Source: Candidatus Parcubacteria bacterium
Lineage (GTDB): Bacteria; Patescibacteriota; Minisyncoccia; Phycocordibacterales; SBAW01
Direction of reading: 5' to 3'
Length of the DNA stretch: 10,832 nucleotides
NCBI GenBank assembly: GCA_019661855.1
Contig: JAIFWM010000022.1
Span: 1 to 10,832, forward strand
The notes beneath the pieces were generated by a model. It did not search any database, had not been told where the DNA came from, and saw nothing but the letters and a program-made list of their open reading frames with translations. Of the stretch, positions 1-8,136 are shown piece after piece (positions within the stretch are counted from its first letter, which is position 1; every line of letters starts with the position of its first letter). The translations under genes were made by a program, and so were the position numbers.

Positions 1-969
1 AAAAAGCTCAAAAACTATCCTGACCCAATGGGCGTGGTAGAAAAATATGGAGCAGATGCATTGCGTTACTACCTACTTTCCTCATCAGTGATTCGTGGAG
101 AAGATTTACGCTTTAACGAAAAAGGGGTAGACGAAGTATCTAAAAAACTTTTGATGCGTTTGGATAATGTGCGCAGTTTTTATGAGCTCTATGCAGATGG
201 TACAAAAAGATCAAATACAAGCAATAATGCGCTGGATCGATGGATATTAGTGCGCTTGAATAGTTTGATACAAGTGACAACTGAAGGATATGAAGGTTAC
301 AAACTCGATTCGGCTACGGGGCCGCTTATGGATTTTGTTGATGATCTCTCCAATTGGTATGTTCGTCGTTCTAGGGATCGTTTCAAAGAAAAAGATCACA
401 CAGATGCATTACAGACTTTGCGATATGTATTGTATACGGCTACACATATTATGGCCCCAGTCATGCCATTTTTTGCAGAGGATTTATATCAGAAAATAAA
501 AGAAGATGGTGATCCTGAAAGTATTCACTTATCTGCGTGGCCGGAAGCAGGCGAGGAAGATCGTCAGCTTTTGATAGACATGGCTCACATGCGTTCATTC
601 GCCAGTAAGGGGCTCGAGTTGCGTGAGCGAGCAGGAATTAAAATTCGACAGCCACTTGCTTCTTTGACTATTCCAACATTTCCAGCGAATAGGGAATTGA
701 GCGATCTTGTTGCTGCCGAAGTAAATGTTAAGGAAATAAAGGAGGGGAGTGAAGTTACGCTCGACACGAACCTTACAGACGAGTTGCGCGAAGAGGGGAC
801 AGTACGCAACTTGATTCGCCAAATTCAAGAGTGGCGCAAGGAGCAAAACTTTACTATTGCCGACCGCCCAACATACACGTTTGTAGGAACTGACGAAGAG
901 CGAGAGATTGCTAAAAAATATAAACAAGAAATTATTACCGCTACCAACCTTAATCAGCTAGATATATAG
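1..969 (+). CDS. ileS: Isoleucyl-tRNA synthetase, C-terminal part (5' truncated by window)
   Basis: Class I aminoacyl-tRNA synthetase that charges tRNA-Ile in the cytoplasm. The reading frame is open from base 1, giving 322 residues; the true start lies upstream. The first residues (KKLKNYPDP) are the end of the KMSKS catalytic loop, so the window begins inside that motif. Then follow the rest of the catalytic core (GADALRYYLLSS, about residues 17-28 here), the helical anticodon-binding domain (LDRWILVRLNSL; LSNWYVRRSRDRF; a THIMAPVMPFFAEDLY helix) and a C-terminal extension containing IRQIQEWRKEQNF. The NWYVRRSRDRF signature and tail look like the eukaryote-like type 2 IleRS rather than the E. 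coli type, and no C-terminal zinc-finger cysteines are present. recO follows after 6 bases. ValRS and LeuRS share this fold, but KKLKNYPDP is typical of IleRS. Confidence 0.93.
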   Translation, partial: KKLKNYPDPMGVVEKYGADALRYYLLSSSVIRGEDLRFNEKGVDEVSKKLLMRLDNVRSFYELYADGTKRSNTSNNALDRWILVRLNSLIQVTTEGYEGYKLDSATGPLMDFVDDLSNWYVRRSRDRFKEKDHTDALQTLRYVLYTATHIMAPVMPFFAEDLYQKIKEDGDPESIHLSAWPEAGEEDRQLLIDMAHMRSFASKGLELRERAGIKIRQPLASLTIPTFPANRELSDLVAAEVNVKEIKEGSEVTLDTNLTDELREEGTVRNLIRQIQEWRKEQNFTIADRPTYTFVGTDEEREIAKKYKQEIITATNLNQLDI

Positions 970-975
970 AAGTAG

Positions 976-1527
976 ATGCATAAGATTCATATCACCGAAG
1001 GGTTAGTGCTACGCAAGCGTGCAGTGGGAGAGGCAAATACTCTTGTGTGGGTGTTGACCCCGCTTGGGCTTATTCGTGCCTCGGCACGTTCTACACGTGT
1101 TCCACAGTCCAAACTGCGTTACGGACTCGAACCACTCACTATCGGTCGCTATGCCTTTGTGCGTGGCAAGCATGAGTGGCGCCTTACTTCGGCACTGGCC
1201 GAAGAACGTTTGCTTCCCAGCACTGCGCTCGGGCGCGTCTCACAATTGGTTTTGCGTTTAGTACAAGGTGAGGAAGCAAACGAAGAGCTCTTTACTACCG
1301 TGATCGGCGGTTTACGCGCCCTCGCACAAAGTAAAGAAGATGTTGAAGCGGTAGAAATAGTACTGGTGCTCCGCATTCTTTCGCATCTTGGCTATTTACC
1401 ACATTCAGAGGCACTCGCGCAGTTTGTTGAAAGTGATTTTTCGCTTGAACTTTCCGCCAAAGCGCTTCAGTCACGCAGCTTACTCATAAAAGCCATTAAC
1501 ACTTCATTAGAATCAACTGGGCTATAA
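976..1527 (+). CDS. recO: DNA repair protein RecO (short form)
   Basis: RecO loads RecA on SSB-coated single-stranded DNA in the RecFOR recombination pathway. The 183-residue product has the family N-terminus (ITEGLVLRKRAVGEANTLVWVLTPLGLI, residues 6-33), the first strands of the OB fold, with a basic continuation (SARSTRVPQSKLRYGLEPL). A helical C-terminal part contains ELFTTVIGGLRALA (104-117) and VLRILSHLGYLP (131-142), the latter being a typical RecO helix motif. It is shorter than the usual 230-250 residues, has no cysteines and so lacks the zinc-binding cluster, and the C-terminal region is trimmed. The ATG is the first start after the ileS stop, 6 bases away, with no Shine-Dalgarno sequence. 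Only a weak TATATA stretch (963-968) lies in front. Its SSB partner is encoded further along in the same window. Confidence 0.82.
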   Translation: MHKIHITEGLVLRKRAVGEANTLVWVLTPLGLIRASARSTRVPQSKLRYGLEPLTIGRYAFVRGKHEWRLTSALAEERLLPSTALGRVSQLVLRLVQGEEANEELFTTVIGGLRALAQSKEDVEAVEIVLVLRILSHLGYLPHSEALAQFVESDFSLELSAKALQSRSLLIKAINTSLESTGL

Positions 1528-1532
1528 GATGA

Positions 1533-1538
1533 TATAAT
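1533..1538 (+). promoter_or_regulatory. Extended -10 promoter for the 1547 gene
   Basis: A perfect TATAAT at 1533-1538 is preceded by TG at 1530-1531, giving an ideal extended -10 (TGnTATAAT). The ATG at 1547 begins 8 bases after the hexamer, which places the expected transcription start within a few bases of the A of the start codon. There is no good -35 at 16-18 bases and no Shine-Dalgarno sequence upstream of the ATG. The arrangement implies a leaderless or near-leaderless mRNA and supports 1547 as the start codon. Confidence 0.72.
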
Positions 1539-1546
1539 CGTCCAAT

Positions 1547-3478
1547 ATGTCGAAGGAGGACAATAGCTCCGTCGAGAAGTTGCGACGCCGCCTCTATAAT
1601 CGTCAAGAAGACGAGTCTATTAACGCGGATGTTCGCACCCCTCTCTCTAAAGATCGAAGCGACGCTCCTGTAGCGTGGACGCCTGCGAAGCCTCCCGAAC
1701 CTATTTCAACTCCACTGCGTCCCGCTGACTTTGCGCCAAAAAATAAGCTTTCGTTTGCAGGCAAGTTTTTACTTGCCTCAGCATTTTTCTTTTTTTGGGC
1801 AGCAGCAATCGCAGCGTACGTATTTTTTGGCGGCGGTAATTTAATTTCGTCTCAAAATATTAATCTTCAAATTGTAGCTCCATCTCTTGTTGATGGTGGC
1901 AAAGATGCGACACTCCAAATTTTGATAGACAACCGCAACACCGCTGAGCTTCAGGCAGTTGACCTACTCATAGACTACCCAGAGGGCACGCGTGATCCTA
2001 AAGACCCAAGTAAGCCATTACTCCATGAACGTCAATCTATCGGCAATATTGCACCTGGTACAGAGCTTAAACGTACTATTACCGGCATATTCTTTGGTCA
2101 GGAAGGAACAGAGCAGAAAGTTAAAATTACGCTCCAATATGCACTTTCTGGATCCAATGCCGTGTTTGAAAAGGAGGCTGAAACTTCTTTCTTAGTTGGT
2201 TCCTCACCGGTATCGCTTTCGGTCAAAGCGCCGTCAGAGGCTATTTCAGGTGAACAGTTTGAGGTCGTGGTCACGGTGCAAAGTAATGCTACTGAGCCGG
2301 TACCTAATGTAGTGGTGCAAGGGCAATACCCATTTGGTTTTAGTCCTTCGCGCTCACAGCCTGCAGCTGCAAGTGGTGGTTCGCTATGGCGACTCGGCAC
2401 CATGAATCCTGGTTCAACCCAGACCATTCATCTGTTCGGCAGTATCGATGGGCAAGACGGAGACGAACGTGTGTTCCGCTTCTTGGTTGGATCCAATGCC
2501 GACAAGACAGACAGCCAAGTTAAAGTACCGTTCCTTACGGTTCCTGTTGCTATGACGCTCCATAAACCATTTATCTCGGGTGCGATTACAATAGATGGTA
2601 AAACTGGCAAAATAGTATCAGTTACTCCAGGTAAAACGGTGCAAGGCATAGTTACATGGCAAAACAATTCCTCCGACGCGGTGTCAGATGTACAACTCTC
2701 GCTCGCGCTTGATGGTCCTATGCTTGATAAAAATTCAGTCCAAGTGGCAAACGGATTTTATCAATCCTCCAATTCAACTATTGTGTGGACTAAAGACCAG
2801 TTCCCTGAATTGGCTTCAGTACCACCAGGTGGCACCGCCACATTGCAGTTTTCCTTTGCAACGCTGCAACCGGGAAGTGGTGGTACCTTGTATTCAAATC
2901 CAACCATCAATCTCAAGCTCACCGTCAACGGAGTGCGGGTGGGAGAGGGGAATGTGCCGCAACAAGTTACTTCTGCTGCAACAACACAAGTAACTCTTGC
3001 ATCAGCGCTCGCACTCTCTGCGCGTGCACAACATTTTACCGGCGCCTTCACAAACTCGGGTCCCATGCCACCCAAAGCCGAGCAAGACACTACCTACACG
3101 GTGCAGTGGACAGTTAAAAATTCCTCTAATGCAATTGCTAATGCCACCGTTTCGACTGTCTTGCCGCCGTATGTGGACTATGTTAAAGGTGAATCGGGTG
3201 TGGGTTATGACTCTGGCAGCCGCACTGTCACTTGGAGTTTGGGTGACCTCAAGGCCGGAGTAGGGTATAGTCTTCCTGATCGCAATGTTTCGTTCCAAGT
3301 CAAATTGCGCCCGAGTTTGTCTCAGGTTAATACAAGTCCTGCTCTTACCGGCAGTGCGACGTTCAATGGTCAGGATCGTTTTGCGCAGGTGCCGGTACAG
3401 TCATCGACAGATGGTCCTACCACGAGCCTTAGTGGTGAAAGTGGATATTCAAACGGCATGGGTGTGATTTCTCAATAA
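1547..3478 (+). CDS. Single-pass membrane protein with repeated extracellular beta-sandwich (DUF11/CARDB-like) domains
   Basis: Unknown function; likely a membrane-anchored cell-surface protein. The 643 residues comprise a charged, proline-rich N-terminal segment (1-68, probably cytoplasmic), one transmembrane helix rich in F/A (about 70-95), then about 550 residues of Ser/Thr/Asn/Val-rich sequence predicted to lie outside the cell. That part contains at least four similar units: LIDNRNTAELQAVDLLIDYPEG (split about 126-147), VQSNATEPVPNVVVQGQYPFG (244-264), WQNNSSDAVSDVQLSLAL (371-388) and VKNSSNAIANATVSTVLPP (523-541). The pattern 'N-x-S/T ... nVxVxxxLPxG' resembles the conserved-repeat DUF11/CARDB families of bacterial and archaeal surface proteins. 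No cysteine, enzymatic motif, LPXTG sortase signal or second helix is evident. It stands between recO and glyQS and has its own strong extended -10. Adhesion or cell-envelope structure is only a guess. Confidence 0.78.
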   Translation: MSKEDNSSVEKLRRRLYNRQEDESINADVRTPLSKDRSDAPVAWTPAKPPEPISTPLRPADFAPKNKLSFAGKFLLASAFFFFWAAAIAAYVFFGGGNLISSQNINLQIVAPSLVDGGKDATLQILIDNRNTAELQAVDLLIDYPEGTRDPKDPSKPLLHERQSIGNIAPGTELKRTITGIFFGQEGTEQKVKITLQYALSGSNAVFEKEAETSFLVGSSPVSLSVKAPSEAISGEQFEVVVTVQSNATEPVPNVVVQGQYPFGFSPSRSQPAAASGGSLWRLGTMNPGSTQTIHLFGSIDGQDGDERVFRFLVGSNADKTDSQVKVPFLTVPVAMTLHKPFISGAITIDGKTGKIVSVTPGKTVQGIVTWQNNSSDAVSDVQLSLALDGPMLDKNSVQVANGFYQSSNSTIVWTKDQFPELASVPPGGTATLQFSFATLQPGSGGTLYSNPTINLKLTVNGVRVGEGNVPQQVTSAATTQVTLASALALSARAQHFTGAFTNSGPMPPKAEQDTTYTVQWTVKNSSNAIANATVSTVLPPYVDYVKGESGVGYDSGSRTVTWSLGDLKAGVGYSLPDRNVSFQVKLRPSLSQVNTSPALTGSATFNGQDRFAQVPVQSSTDGPTTSLSGESGYSNGMGVISQ

Positions 3479-3486
3479 AACTTTTT

Positions 3487-4812
3487 ATGTCCGAATCGGA
3501 AAACGTAATGGAAAAGATTGTCTCGCTGTCTAAACGGCGCGGCTTTGTCTATCAAGGTTCAGAAATCTACGGAGGTCTCGCGGGCACCTGGGACTATGGG
3601 CCTTTGGGTGTGGCGCTGAAGAAAAATATCGAAAATTTGTGGTGGAAGCGCTTTGTTCTTGATCGGGAAGATATGTACGGAGTTGATGCTGCGATCCTCA
3701 TGCATCCAAAGGTATGGGAAGCGAGTGGCCACGTAGCAGGATTTTCTGATCCGCTCGTGACGTGCCAAAAATGTAAACGACGCTTCCGCGCAGATCATGT
3801 TGGTGAGAAGTGTCCGGAATGCGAAGGAAGCTTCACCAAAGCGCAACAATTTAACATGATGTTTAAAACTCATGTGGGAGCTGCCGAAGATGAGTCCTCA
3901 GTTTCGTATTTGCGTCCTGAAACTGCAGGTGGCATGTTTGTAAACTTTAAAAATATTATCGATTCGTTCCATCCCAAACTTCCATTTGGTATGGCTCAAA
4001 TTGGTAAGGCTTTTCGCAATGAAATTGCTCCACGCGACTTTATCTTTCGTGTCCGAGAGTTGGAGCAAATGGAAATTGAGTACTTTGTGCGACCAGATGA
4101 TTGGCGTACGCATTTTGATTATTTCTTCGACCAGCAGATGGATTTTTTGAAAGATCTCGGACTTTCTCAAAATAAAATTCATAAAATAGATGTTCCTGCC
4201 GAAGACCGTGCTCATTACTCTAAACACAGTGTCGACACTGAATTTGATTTTCCGTTCGGCCAAAAGGAATTACTCGGGTTAGCATATCGTACTGACCATG
4301 ACCTTTCAGCACATACCAATGCGTCTTCGGTAGACCTTTCGTATTTTGATGAAGAAACTAAAGAACGCTTTACGCCTCATGTAATCGAGCCTACGTTTGG
4401 TTTGGGACGTCTTTTCCTTGCGGTGCTTTCTGATGCGTATATGGAAGAAGATTTAGGTGAAGAAAAGCGCGTGTTTTTGAAGTTTAAGCCCTCAGTAGCG
4501 CCAGTTAAGGCTGCCGTGTTTCCACTCCTTAAAAATAAGCCAGATCTCGTGACAAAGGCGCGCGAAGTGTATCAGACACTCAAACAGACTGTTCCGCAGA
4601 TCATGTGGGACGACAACGGTAACATTGGTAAACGCTACCGTCGCCAGGATGAAATAGGTACTCCATACTGCATCACTATCGACTTCGACACGCTCGGGGA
4701 AGTCCCAGAAAACAAAGACACGGTGACCGTACGCGACCGCGACAGCGGCGAGCAGCAGCGTATGGCTATTGCAGATCTCCCAGAGTTTCTACAGACTAAG
4801 ATAAAAGCATAA
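3487..4812 (+). CDS. glyQS: Glycyl-tRNA synthetase, dimeric class II (alpha2) type
   Basis: Charges tRNA-Gly. This is the single-chain eukaryote/archaeal-type enzyme, not the alpha2-beta2 GlyQ/GlyS of E. coli. The 441-residue product shows the N-terminal RRGFVYQGSEIYGGLAG segment (about 13-29), the class II motif 1 region with HPKVWEASGHVAGFSDP, and a four-cysteine zinc-type insert (C93, C96, C109, C112). Motif 2 is FRNEIAPRDFIFRVREL (176-192) and motif 3 is GLGRL with Arg308. The C-terminal HGTP-type anticodon domain spans about 345-441 (VAPVKAAVFPLL; ITIDFDTLGE; VTVRDRDSGEQQRM). The start at 3487 lies 8 bases after the preceding stop; an in-frame ATG at residue 8 is a possible alternative. 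I see neither a Shine-Dalgarno sequence nor a clear -10 in front, so it may be expressed from the upstream gene's transcript. Confidence 0.96.
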   Translation: MSESENVMEKIVSLSKRRGFVYQGSEIYGGLAGTWDYGPLGVALKKNIENLWWKRFVLDREDMYGVDAAILMHPKVWEASGHVAGFSDPLVTCQKCKRRFRADHVGEKCPECEGSFTKAQQFNMMFKTHVGAAEDESSVSYLRPETAGGMFVNFKNIIDSFHPKLPFGMAQIGKAFRNEIAPRDFIFRVRELEQMEIEYFVRPDDWRTHFDYFFDQQMDFLKDLGLSQNKIHKIDVPAEDRAHYSKHSVDTEFDFPFGQKELLGLAYRTDHDLSAHTNASSVDLSYFDEETKERFTPHVIEPTFGLGRLFLAVLSDAYMEEDLGEEKRVFLKFKPSVAPVKAAVFPLLKNKPDLVTKAREVYQTLKQTVPQIMWDDNGNIGKRYRRQDEIGTPYCITIDFDTLGEVPENKDTVTVRDRDSGEQQRMAIADLPEFLQTKIKA

Positions 4813-4813
4813 G

Positions 4814-4824
4814 TATGCTACAGT
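4814..4824 (+). promoter_or_regulatory. Extended -10 promoter for the AI-2E-family gene
   Basis: TATGCTACAGT contains an extended -10, TGC followed by TACAGT (4819-4824), which fits TGnTAnnnT. The ATG at 4831 follows after 6 bases, so transcription would start at or next to the start codon. No convincing -35 is seen. It begins 2 bases after the glyQS stop codon. Confidence 0.55.
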
Positions 4825-4830
4825 AGGGGC

Positions 4831-5907
4831 ATGTTGCGGGACACTAACGTCCACATCAGTCTCGGTACAATCGTCAAAACTATACTGGTTTTGGGTATTG
4901 CTGCATTGCTTTGGTTTTTACGAGACATTGTACTCATAGTGTTAACGGCTGTTGTGATTGCCTCGGCAATTGAGCCGGCTATTCGGTTTTTCATGCGCTA
5001 TGGGTTGAAGAGGATTCTTGCCGTACTGTTTATGTATTTGGTAGTAGTAGCCGCATTTTTTGCAGCTGTGTTGTTTTTTGTTCCACCTATACTCACTGAT
5101 GCTGCGAGTTTATTGCAACAACTTCCGCAAACGCTTACATCTCTTGATATAACTACAGCAACAAAAGGACTTCTGCCGTGGGGCTCTGTGGCAGACGCGT
5201 TTTCATCCGCTGACCTTTTGCAAGAAATTTCAGCAACACTCACTGATACCACGGGAGGGATTTTTACTACTGTCTCGGCATTCTTTGGCGGCCTTGCTTC
5301 CTTTGTACTAATTTTTGTCTTTTCATTTTATTTTTCAGTTCAAGACACTGGTGTTGATGACTTTTTGCGTATCATCACACCACTCAAACATCAGGAATAT
5401 GTTTTAGGGTTGTGGAAGCGTTCACAACGAAAAATAGGTAAGTGGATGCAAGGGCAGCTCATACTCGCACTCATTGTGGGCGTGCTTGTATTTTTGGGTC
5501 TATATATACTCGGAGTTCCGCATCCTCTTTTGCTTGCGGTGTTGTCTGCTATTTTTGAACTTATTCCCGTATTTGGTCCCTTTTTAGCAGCAATCCCGGC
5601 TATAGGAGTGGGGTTTGTTGAAGGAACTTCACTCTTTGGTACTGGCATTACCTCGGCACTAGTGATCATGGGTATGTTTGTCATCATTCAACAATTTGAG
5701 GCGCATCTTATTTATCCTGTGGTGGTGCGAAAGGTAGTAGGTGTGCCCCCGCTTTTGGTGATATTGGCGCTCATAATTGGCTATAAACTGATAGGATTTC
5801 TGGGTGTACTCCTTTCGGTTCCTATCGCTGGCGCTATACAGGAACTTGTCTCGGATATCGAAAAAGCTAAAAACCAATCTCTTGCGAAAGAAGGAGAGGA
5901 AGGGTAA
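4831..5907 (+). CDS. AI-2E family transporter / putative permease
   Basis: Integral membrane protein of the AI-2E (UPF0118, PerM/TqsA) family, 358 residues, the usual length. Members have been linked to autoinducer-2 export, Na+/H+ exchange and general efflux; the substrate here is unknown. Hydrophobic segments are seen at about 12-30, 32-48, 62-85, 147-170, 210-229, 233-262 (probably two), 271-287 and 305-336, consistent with about eight helices. The long polar stretch 86-145 is the family's typical extracytoplasmic region. Diagnostic C-terminal motifs are present: ELIPVFGPFLAAIPA (243-257), QQFEAHLIYPVVVRKVVGVPPLL (split around 287-309) and GFLGVLLSVPIAGA (322-335). No Shine-Dalgarno sequence precedes the ATG; an extended -10 does. 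Since CPR cells generally lack quorum-sensing pathways, the AI-2 label should not be read as function. Confidence 0.9.
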   Translation: MLRDTNVHISLGTIVKTILVLGIAALLWFLRDIVLIVLTAVVIASAIEPAIRFFMRYGLKRILAVLFMYLVVVAAFFAAVLFFVPPILTDAASLLQQLPQTLTSLDITTATKGLLPWGSVADAFSSADLLQEISATLTDTTGGIFTTVSAFFGGLASFVLIFVFSFYFSVQDTGVDDFLRIITPLKHQEYVLGLWKRSQRKIGKWMQGQLILALIVGVLVFLGLYILGVPHPLLLAVLSAIFELIPVFGPFLAAIPAIGVGFVEGTSLFGTGITSALVIMGMFVIIQQFEAHLIYPVVVRKVVGVPPLLVILALIIGYKLIGFLGVLLSVPIAGAIQELVSDIEKAKNQSLAKEGEEG

Positions 5908-5910
5908 GTT
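5882..5910 (+). promoter_or_regulatory. Candidate promoter for metG
   Basis: TTGCGA (5882-5887), a 17-base spacer and TAAGTT (5905-5910) form a weak -35/-10 pair across the end of the preceding gene. The metG ATG at 5917 follows the -10 by 6 bases. The AAGGAGAGG stretch near 5890 is too far from the ATG (about 17 bases) to act as a normal ribosome binding site. The hexamers match the consensus only in part, so this is tentative. Confidence 0.35.
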
Positions 5911-5916
5911 TCTTAC

Positions 5917-7341
5917 ATGGCAGACAAAAAGTTTTACCTCACAACCACTCTCCCGTATGTAAATGCTGACCCGCATATTGGCTTTGCGCTTGAAATAGTT
6001 CAGGCAGATATTGTTGCGCGCTACAAGCGCTTGATAGGTGCGGAAGTGTTTTTTAACACGGGCACCGACGAGCATGGGCAAAAGATATTTCAAAAGGCTA
6101 CTGAAGAGGGAAAAGACGTTCAAGCATATGTAGACTATTACGCGGCTCGATTTAAAACGCTTAAGGACTCACTCAATCTTTCATACGATGCGTTTATACG
6201 CACGACCGACCCGCATCACGTTGAGGCAGCACAAGAACTTTGGAAATTATGTGCAGCAGCAGGCGATATCTATAAAAAGAAATACAAAGGTCTTTACTGT
6301 GTAGGAGACGAGGCTTTTTTGCGGGAGAGTGATTTAGTTGATGGTAAATGTCCAAACCACCCAAATTTAAAACTTGAAGAAATAGAAGAGGAAAATTATT
6401 TCTTTAAACTCTCTGCGTATCAAGATAAGTTGCTTCAGTATCTTTCAAATGCAAATGTGGTTATGCCCGAGTGGCGGAGTGTTGAGGCTGTTAATTTTGT
6501 TAAACAAGGTCTAGAAGATTTTAGTATCTCTCGCGTTAAAGAAAAAATGCCGTGGGGTATCGCTGTACCTGGTGATGATACACAAGTCATGTATGTGTGG
6601 TTTGATGCACTCACCAATTATATTTCAACCCTCGGTTGGCCAAATGGAAAGTTTGATGAGTTCTGGAACAGTGGCGAGGTTGTTCAAATGGCAGGCAAAG
6701 ACCAAGTGCGCTTTCAGTCGATCATGTGGCAGGCAATGCTCATGTCTGCATCAATTAAAAACACAGACAAGGTGGTGTATCACGGCTTTATTACGAGCGG
6801 AGGACAGAAAATGTCTAAGTCGCTCGGTAATGTCATAGACCCGCTCACTATTGTTACCGAATATGGTACCGATGCCCTGCGCTACTTTTTAGCCCGACAC
6901 ATAAATGCGTTTGATGATAGCGACTTTACCATGGAGCGCTTTAAAGAGCTCTACAATGCCGACTTAGCTAATGGGCTCGGTAATTTAGTGGCACGCATCA
7001 TGCAGCTTGCTCAGACGCATCTAGAAACGCCAGTTAATGTGGAATTTGTGCCGTATCCAAAAGAATTTACTGGCGCACTCGAAAAATACGAGATCAATAA
7101 AGCTGCTGACTTTGTATGGAGCAAAATCCAAGCGCTTGATCAAAAGATTACCTCAACTGAACCGTTTAAGGTAATAAAAACAGATGTAGAAAAAGGCAAG
7201 AGCTTAATTATAGAGTTGGTTAAAGAGCTAGCGGCAATTGATTTGCTTCTTGAGCCGTTTGTTCCTGCAACAAGTAAGAAAATAATCGAGGCGATTATGG
7301 CTAACAAAAAACCCGAGAACCTTTTTCTCCGAAAAGAATGA
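5917..7341 (+). CDS. metG: Methionyl-tRNA synthetase
   Basis: Class I synthetase that charges initiator and elongator tRNA-Met. The 474-residue product has TLPYVNADPHIGFA with the HIGH-type motif HIGF at 20-23, the connective-peptide knuckle region with C128 and CPNH (145-148) only, and KMSKS at 298-302 followed by LGNVIDP. The anticodon-binding helical domain runs from about 345 (YNADLANGLGNLVARI). The knuckle lacks a full four-cysteine zinc site. The methionine-pocket segment reads GKDQVRFQSIMWQA (260-273), with Gln267 where the family normally has His (E. coli His301). The protein ends shortly after the helical domain (VPATSKKI...ENLFLRKE), so it has no C-terminal Trbp111-like tRNA-binding/dimerisation domain. 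Its stop codon overlaps the tatD start as ATGA. Confidence 0.96.
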   Translation: MADKKFYLTTTLPYVNADPHIGFALEIVQADIVARYKRLIGAEVFFNTGTDEHGQKIFQKATEEGKDVQAYVDYYAARFKTLKDSLNLSYDAFIRTTDPHHVEAAQELWKLCAAAGDIYKKKYKGLYCVGDEAFLRESDLVDGKCPNHPNLKLEEIEEENYFFKLSAYQDKLLQYLSNANVVMPEWRSVEAVNFVKQGLEDFSISRVKEKMPWGIAVPGDDTQVMYVWFDALTNYISTLGWPNGKFDEFWNSGEVVQMAGKDQVRFQSIMWQAMLMSASIKNTDKVVYHGFITSGGQKMSKSLGNVIDPLTIVTEYGTDALRYFLARHINAFDDSDFTMERFKELYNADLANGLGNLVARIMQLAQTHLETPVNVEFVPYPKEFTGALEKYEINKAADFVWSKIQALDQKITSTEPFKVIKTDVEKGKSLIIELVKELAAIDLLLEPFVPATSKKIIEAIMANKKPENLFLRKE

Positions 7342-8108
7342 AATACTTCGACGCGCATTGTCACCTGTATTTTCCGCAATATGATGCCGACAGGGAAGAG
7401 ACGCTTTCGCATATGCGAGCGCTAGACCTGGGCGCTGTGATAGTGGGTACAGATTTGGAAACTAGTAACAAAGCTTTAGAAATGGGGAAGGAGCACGACT
7501 TCCTATGGTCTTCGGTGGGGTTACATCCAACCGACGAAGGGGCGTTCGATGAAGAGGAGTTTACAAACCTTGCTCAAGAGTCAAAAGTGGTTGCGATAGG
7601 CGAGTGTGGTCTCGATTATTTTAGAACTGGTAAAACTGCAGAGGAACGCGCAATACAGCTCAAACGATTTGAGTCGCATATTCAACTTGCAGTTTTGGTG
7701 CACAAGCCACTCATTATCCATTGTCGCGACGCTCATGAAGACATGGTTACCACTCTCACATCACATCGACGTGACCATGGGAATAAATTGCAGACAATTG
7801 TTCACTTTTTTACGGGTACGGCAGAGCTCGCACAACGGTATTTAGATTTAGGGTGTTATCTCTCGTTCCCTGGACCTATCACTTTTACTGATGCGTACGA
7901 CGAGTCGGTCAAAGTAACGCCTATGGATAAAATATTGGTTGAAACTGACTCGCCCTTTGCAGCGCCAATGCCACACCGAGGCAAACGCAACGAGCCAGCC
8001 TTTGTGCTTGAGGTTATCCGCAAAATAGCCGCTCTTAAGGGCTTAAGCGAGGAGGAAGTGGCCGCTCAAACAGTCAAAAACGCGAGAAATATCTTTGGGT
8101 TGCACTAG
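7338..8108 (+). CDS. tatD: TatD family metal-dependent deoxyribonuclease
   Basis: Amidohydrolase-like TIM-barrel hydrolase; characterised TatD/YcfH relatives are metal-dependent DNA exonucleases or repair enzymes. All expected metal ligands are visible in 256 residues: HxH in DAHCHL (H7, H9), Glu89 in GECGLDY, His128 in IIHCRDA, His156 in HFFTG and Asp204 in ETDSPF. The family's MPHRGKRNEP motif (211-220) and C-terminal NARNIFGL are also present. The start overlaps the metG stop by 4 bases (ATGA), implying translational coupling. The metG-tatD order is common across bacteria, which supports the assignment. It could also be called YcfH/YabD-type; subfamily substrate specificity cannot be read from sequence alone. 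Confidence 0.94.
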   Translation: MKYFDAHCHLYFPQYDADREETLSHMRALDLGAVIVGTDLETSNKALEMGKEHDFLWSSVGLHPTDEGAFDEEEFTNLAQESKVVAIGECGLDYFRTGKTAEERAIQLKRFESHIQLAVLVHKPLIIHCRDAHEDMVTTLTSHRRDHGNKLQTIVHFFTGTAELAQRYLDLGCYLSFPGPITFTDAYDESVKVTPMDKILVETDSPFAAPMPHRGKRNEPAFVLEVIRKIAALKGLSEEEVAAQTVKNARNIFGLH

Positions 8109-8128
8109 GTAGACCCGCGTGGTAAAGT
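8100..8128 (+). promoter_or_regulatory. Promoter for rpsF
   Basis: TTGCAC (8100-8105), a 17-base spacer and an extended -10, TGG + TAAAGT (8120-8128), lie across the tatD stop codon. The ATG at 8137 follows the -10 by 8 bases, with no Shine-Dalgarno sequence between. This decides the rpsF start: the upstream in-frame GTG at 8119 would lie inside the promoter. Confidence 0.6.
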
Positions 8129-8136
8129 GCCAATCT

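Noticed and set aside
963..968. TATATA as a leaderless -10 for recO
   Set aside because: No T at the sixth position, no TG extension and no -35; too weak to call although the spacing (7 bases) fits.
1553..1560. AAGGAGGA Shine-Dalgarno-like sequence
   Set aside because: It lies just inside the coding sequence after the ATG at 1547, with no suitable start codon 5-10 bases downstream; it encodes KED.
2098..3298. Several minus-strand frames within the surface-protein gene
   Set aside because: All are shadows of the 1547-3478 gene, with no start context or domain.
3471..3486. Possible -10 (TAAAAC) before glyQS
   Set aside because: Lacks the final T, a TG extension and a -35; only 5 bases before the ATG.
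5659..6123. Minus-strand open frame of about 154 codons across the AI-2E/metG junction
   Set aside because: It is antisense to two well-supported genes, has no recognisable domain and has an unlikely composition.
8119..8136. Upstream in-frame GTG start for rpsF (six extra residues)
   Set aside because: It lies inside the TGG-TAAAGT extended -10 and has no ribosome binding site; the ATG at 8137 has the same spacing as other genes here.
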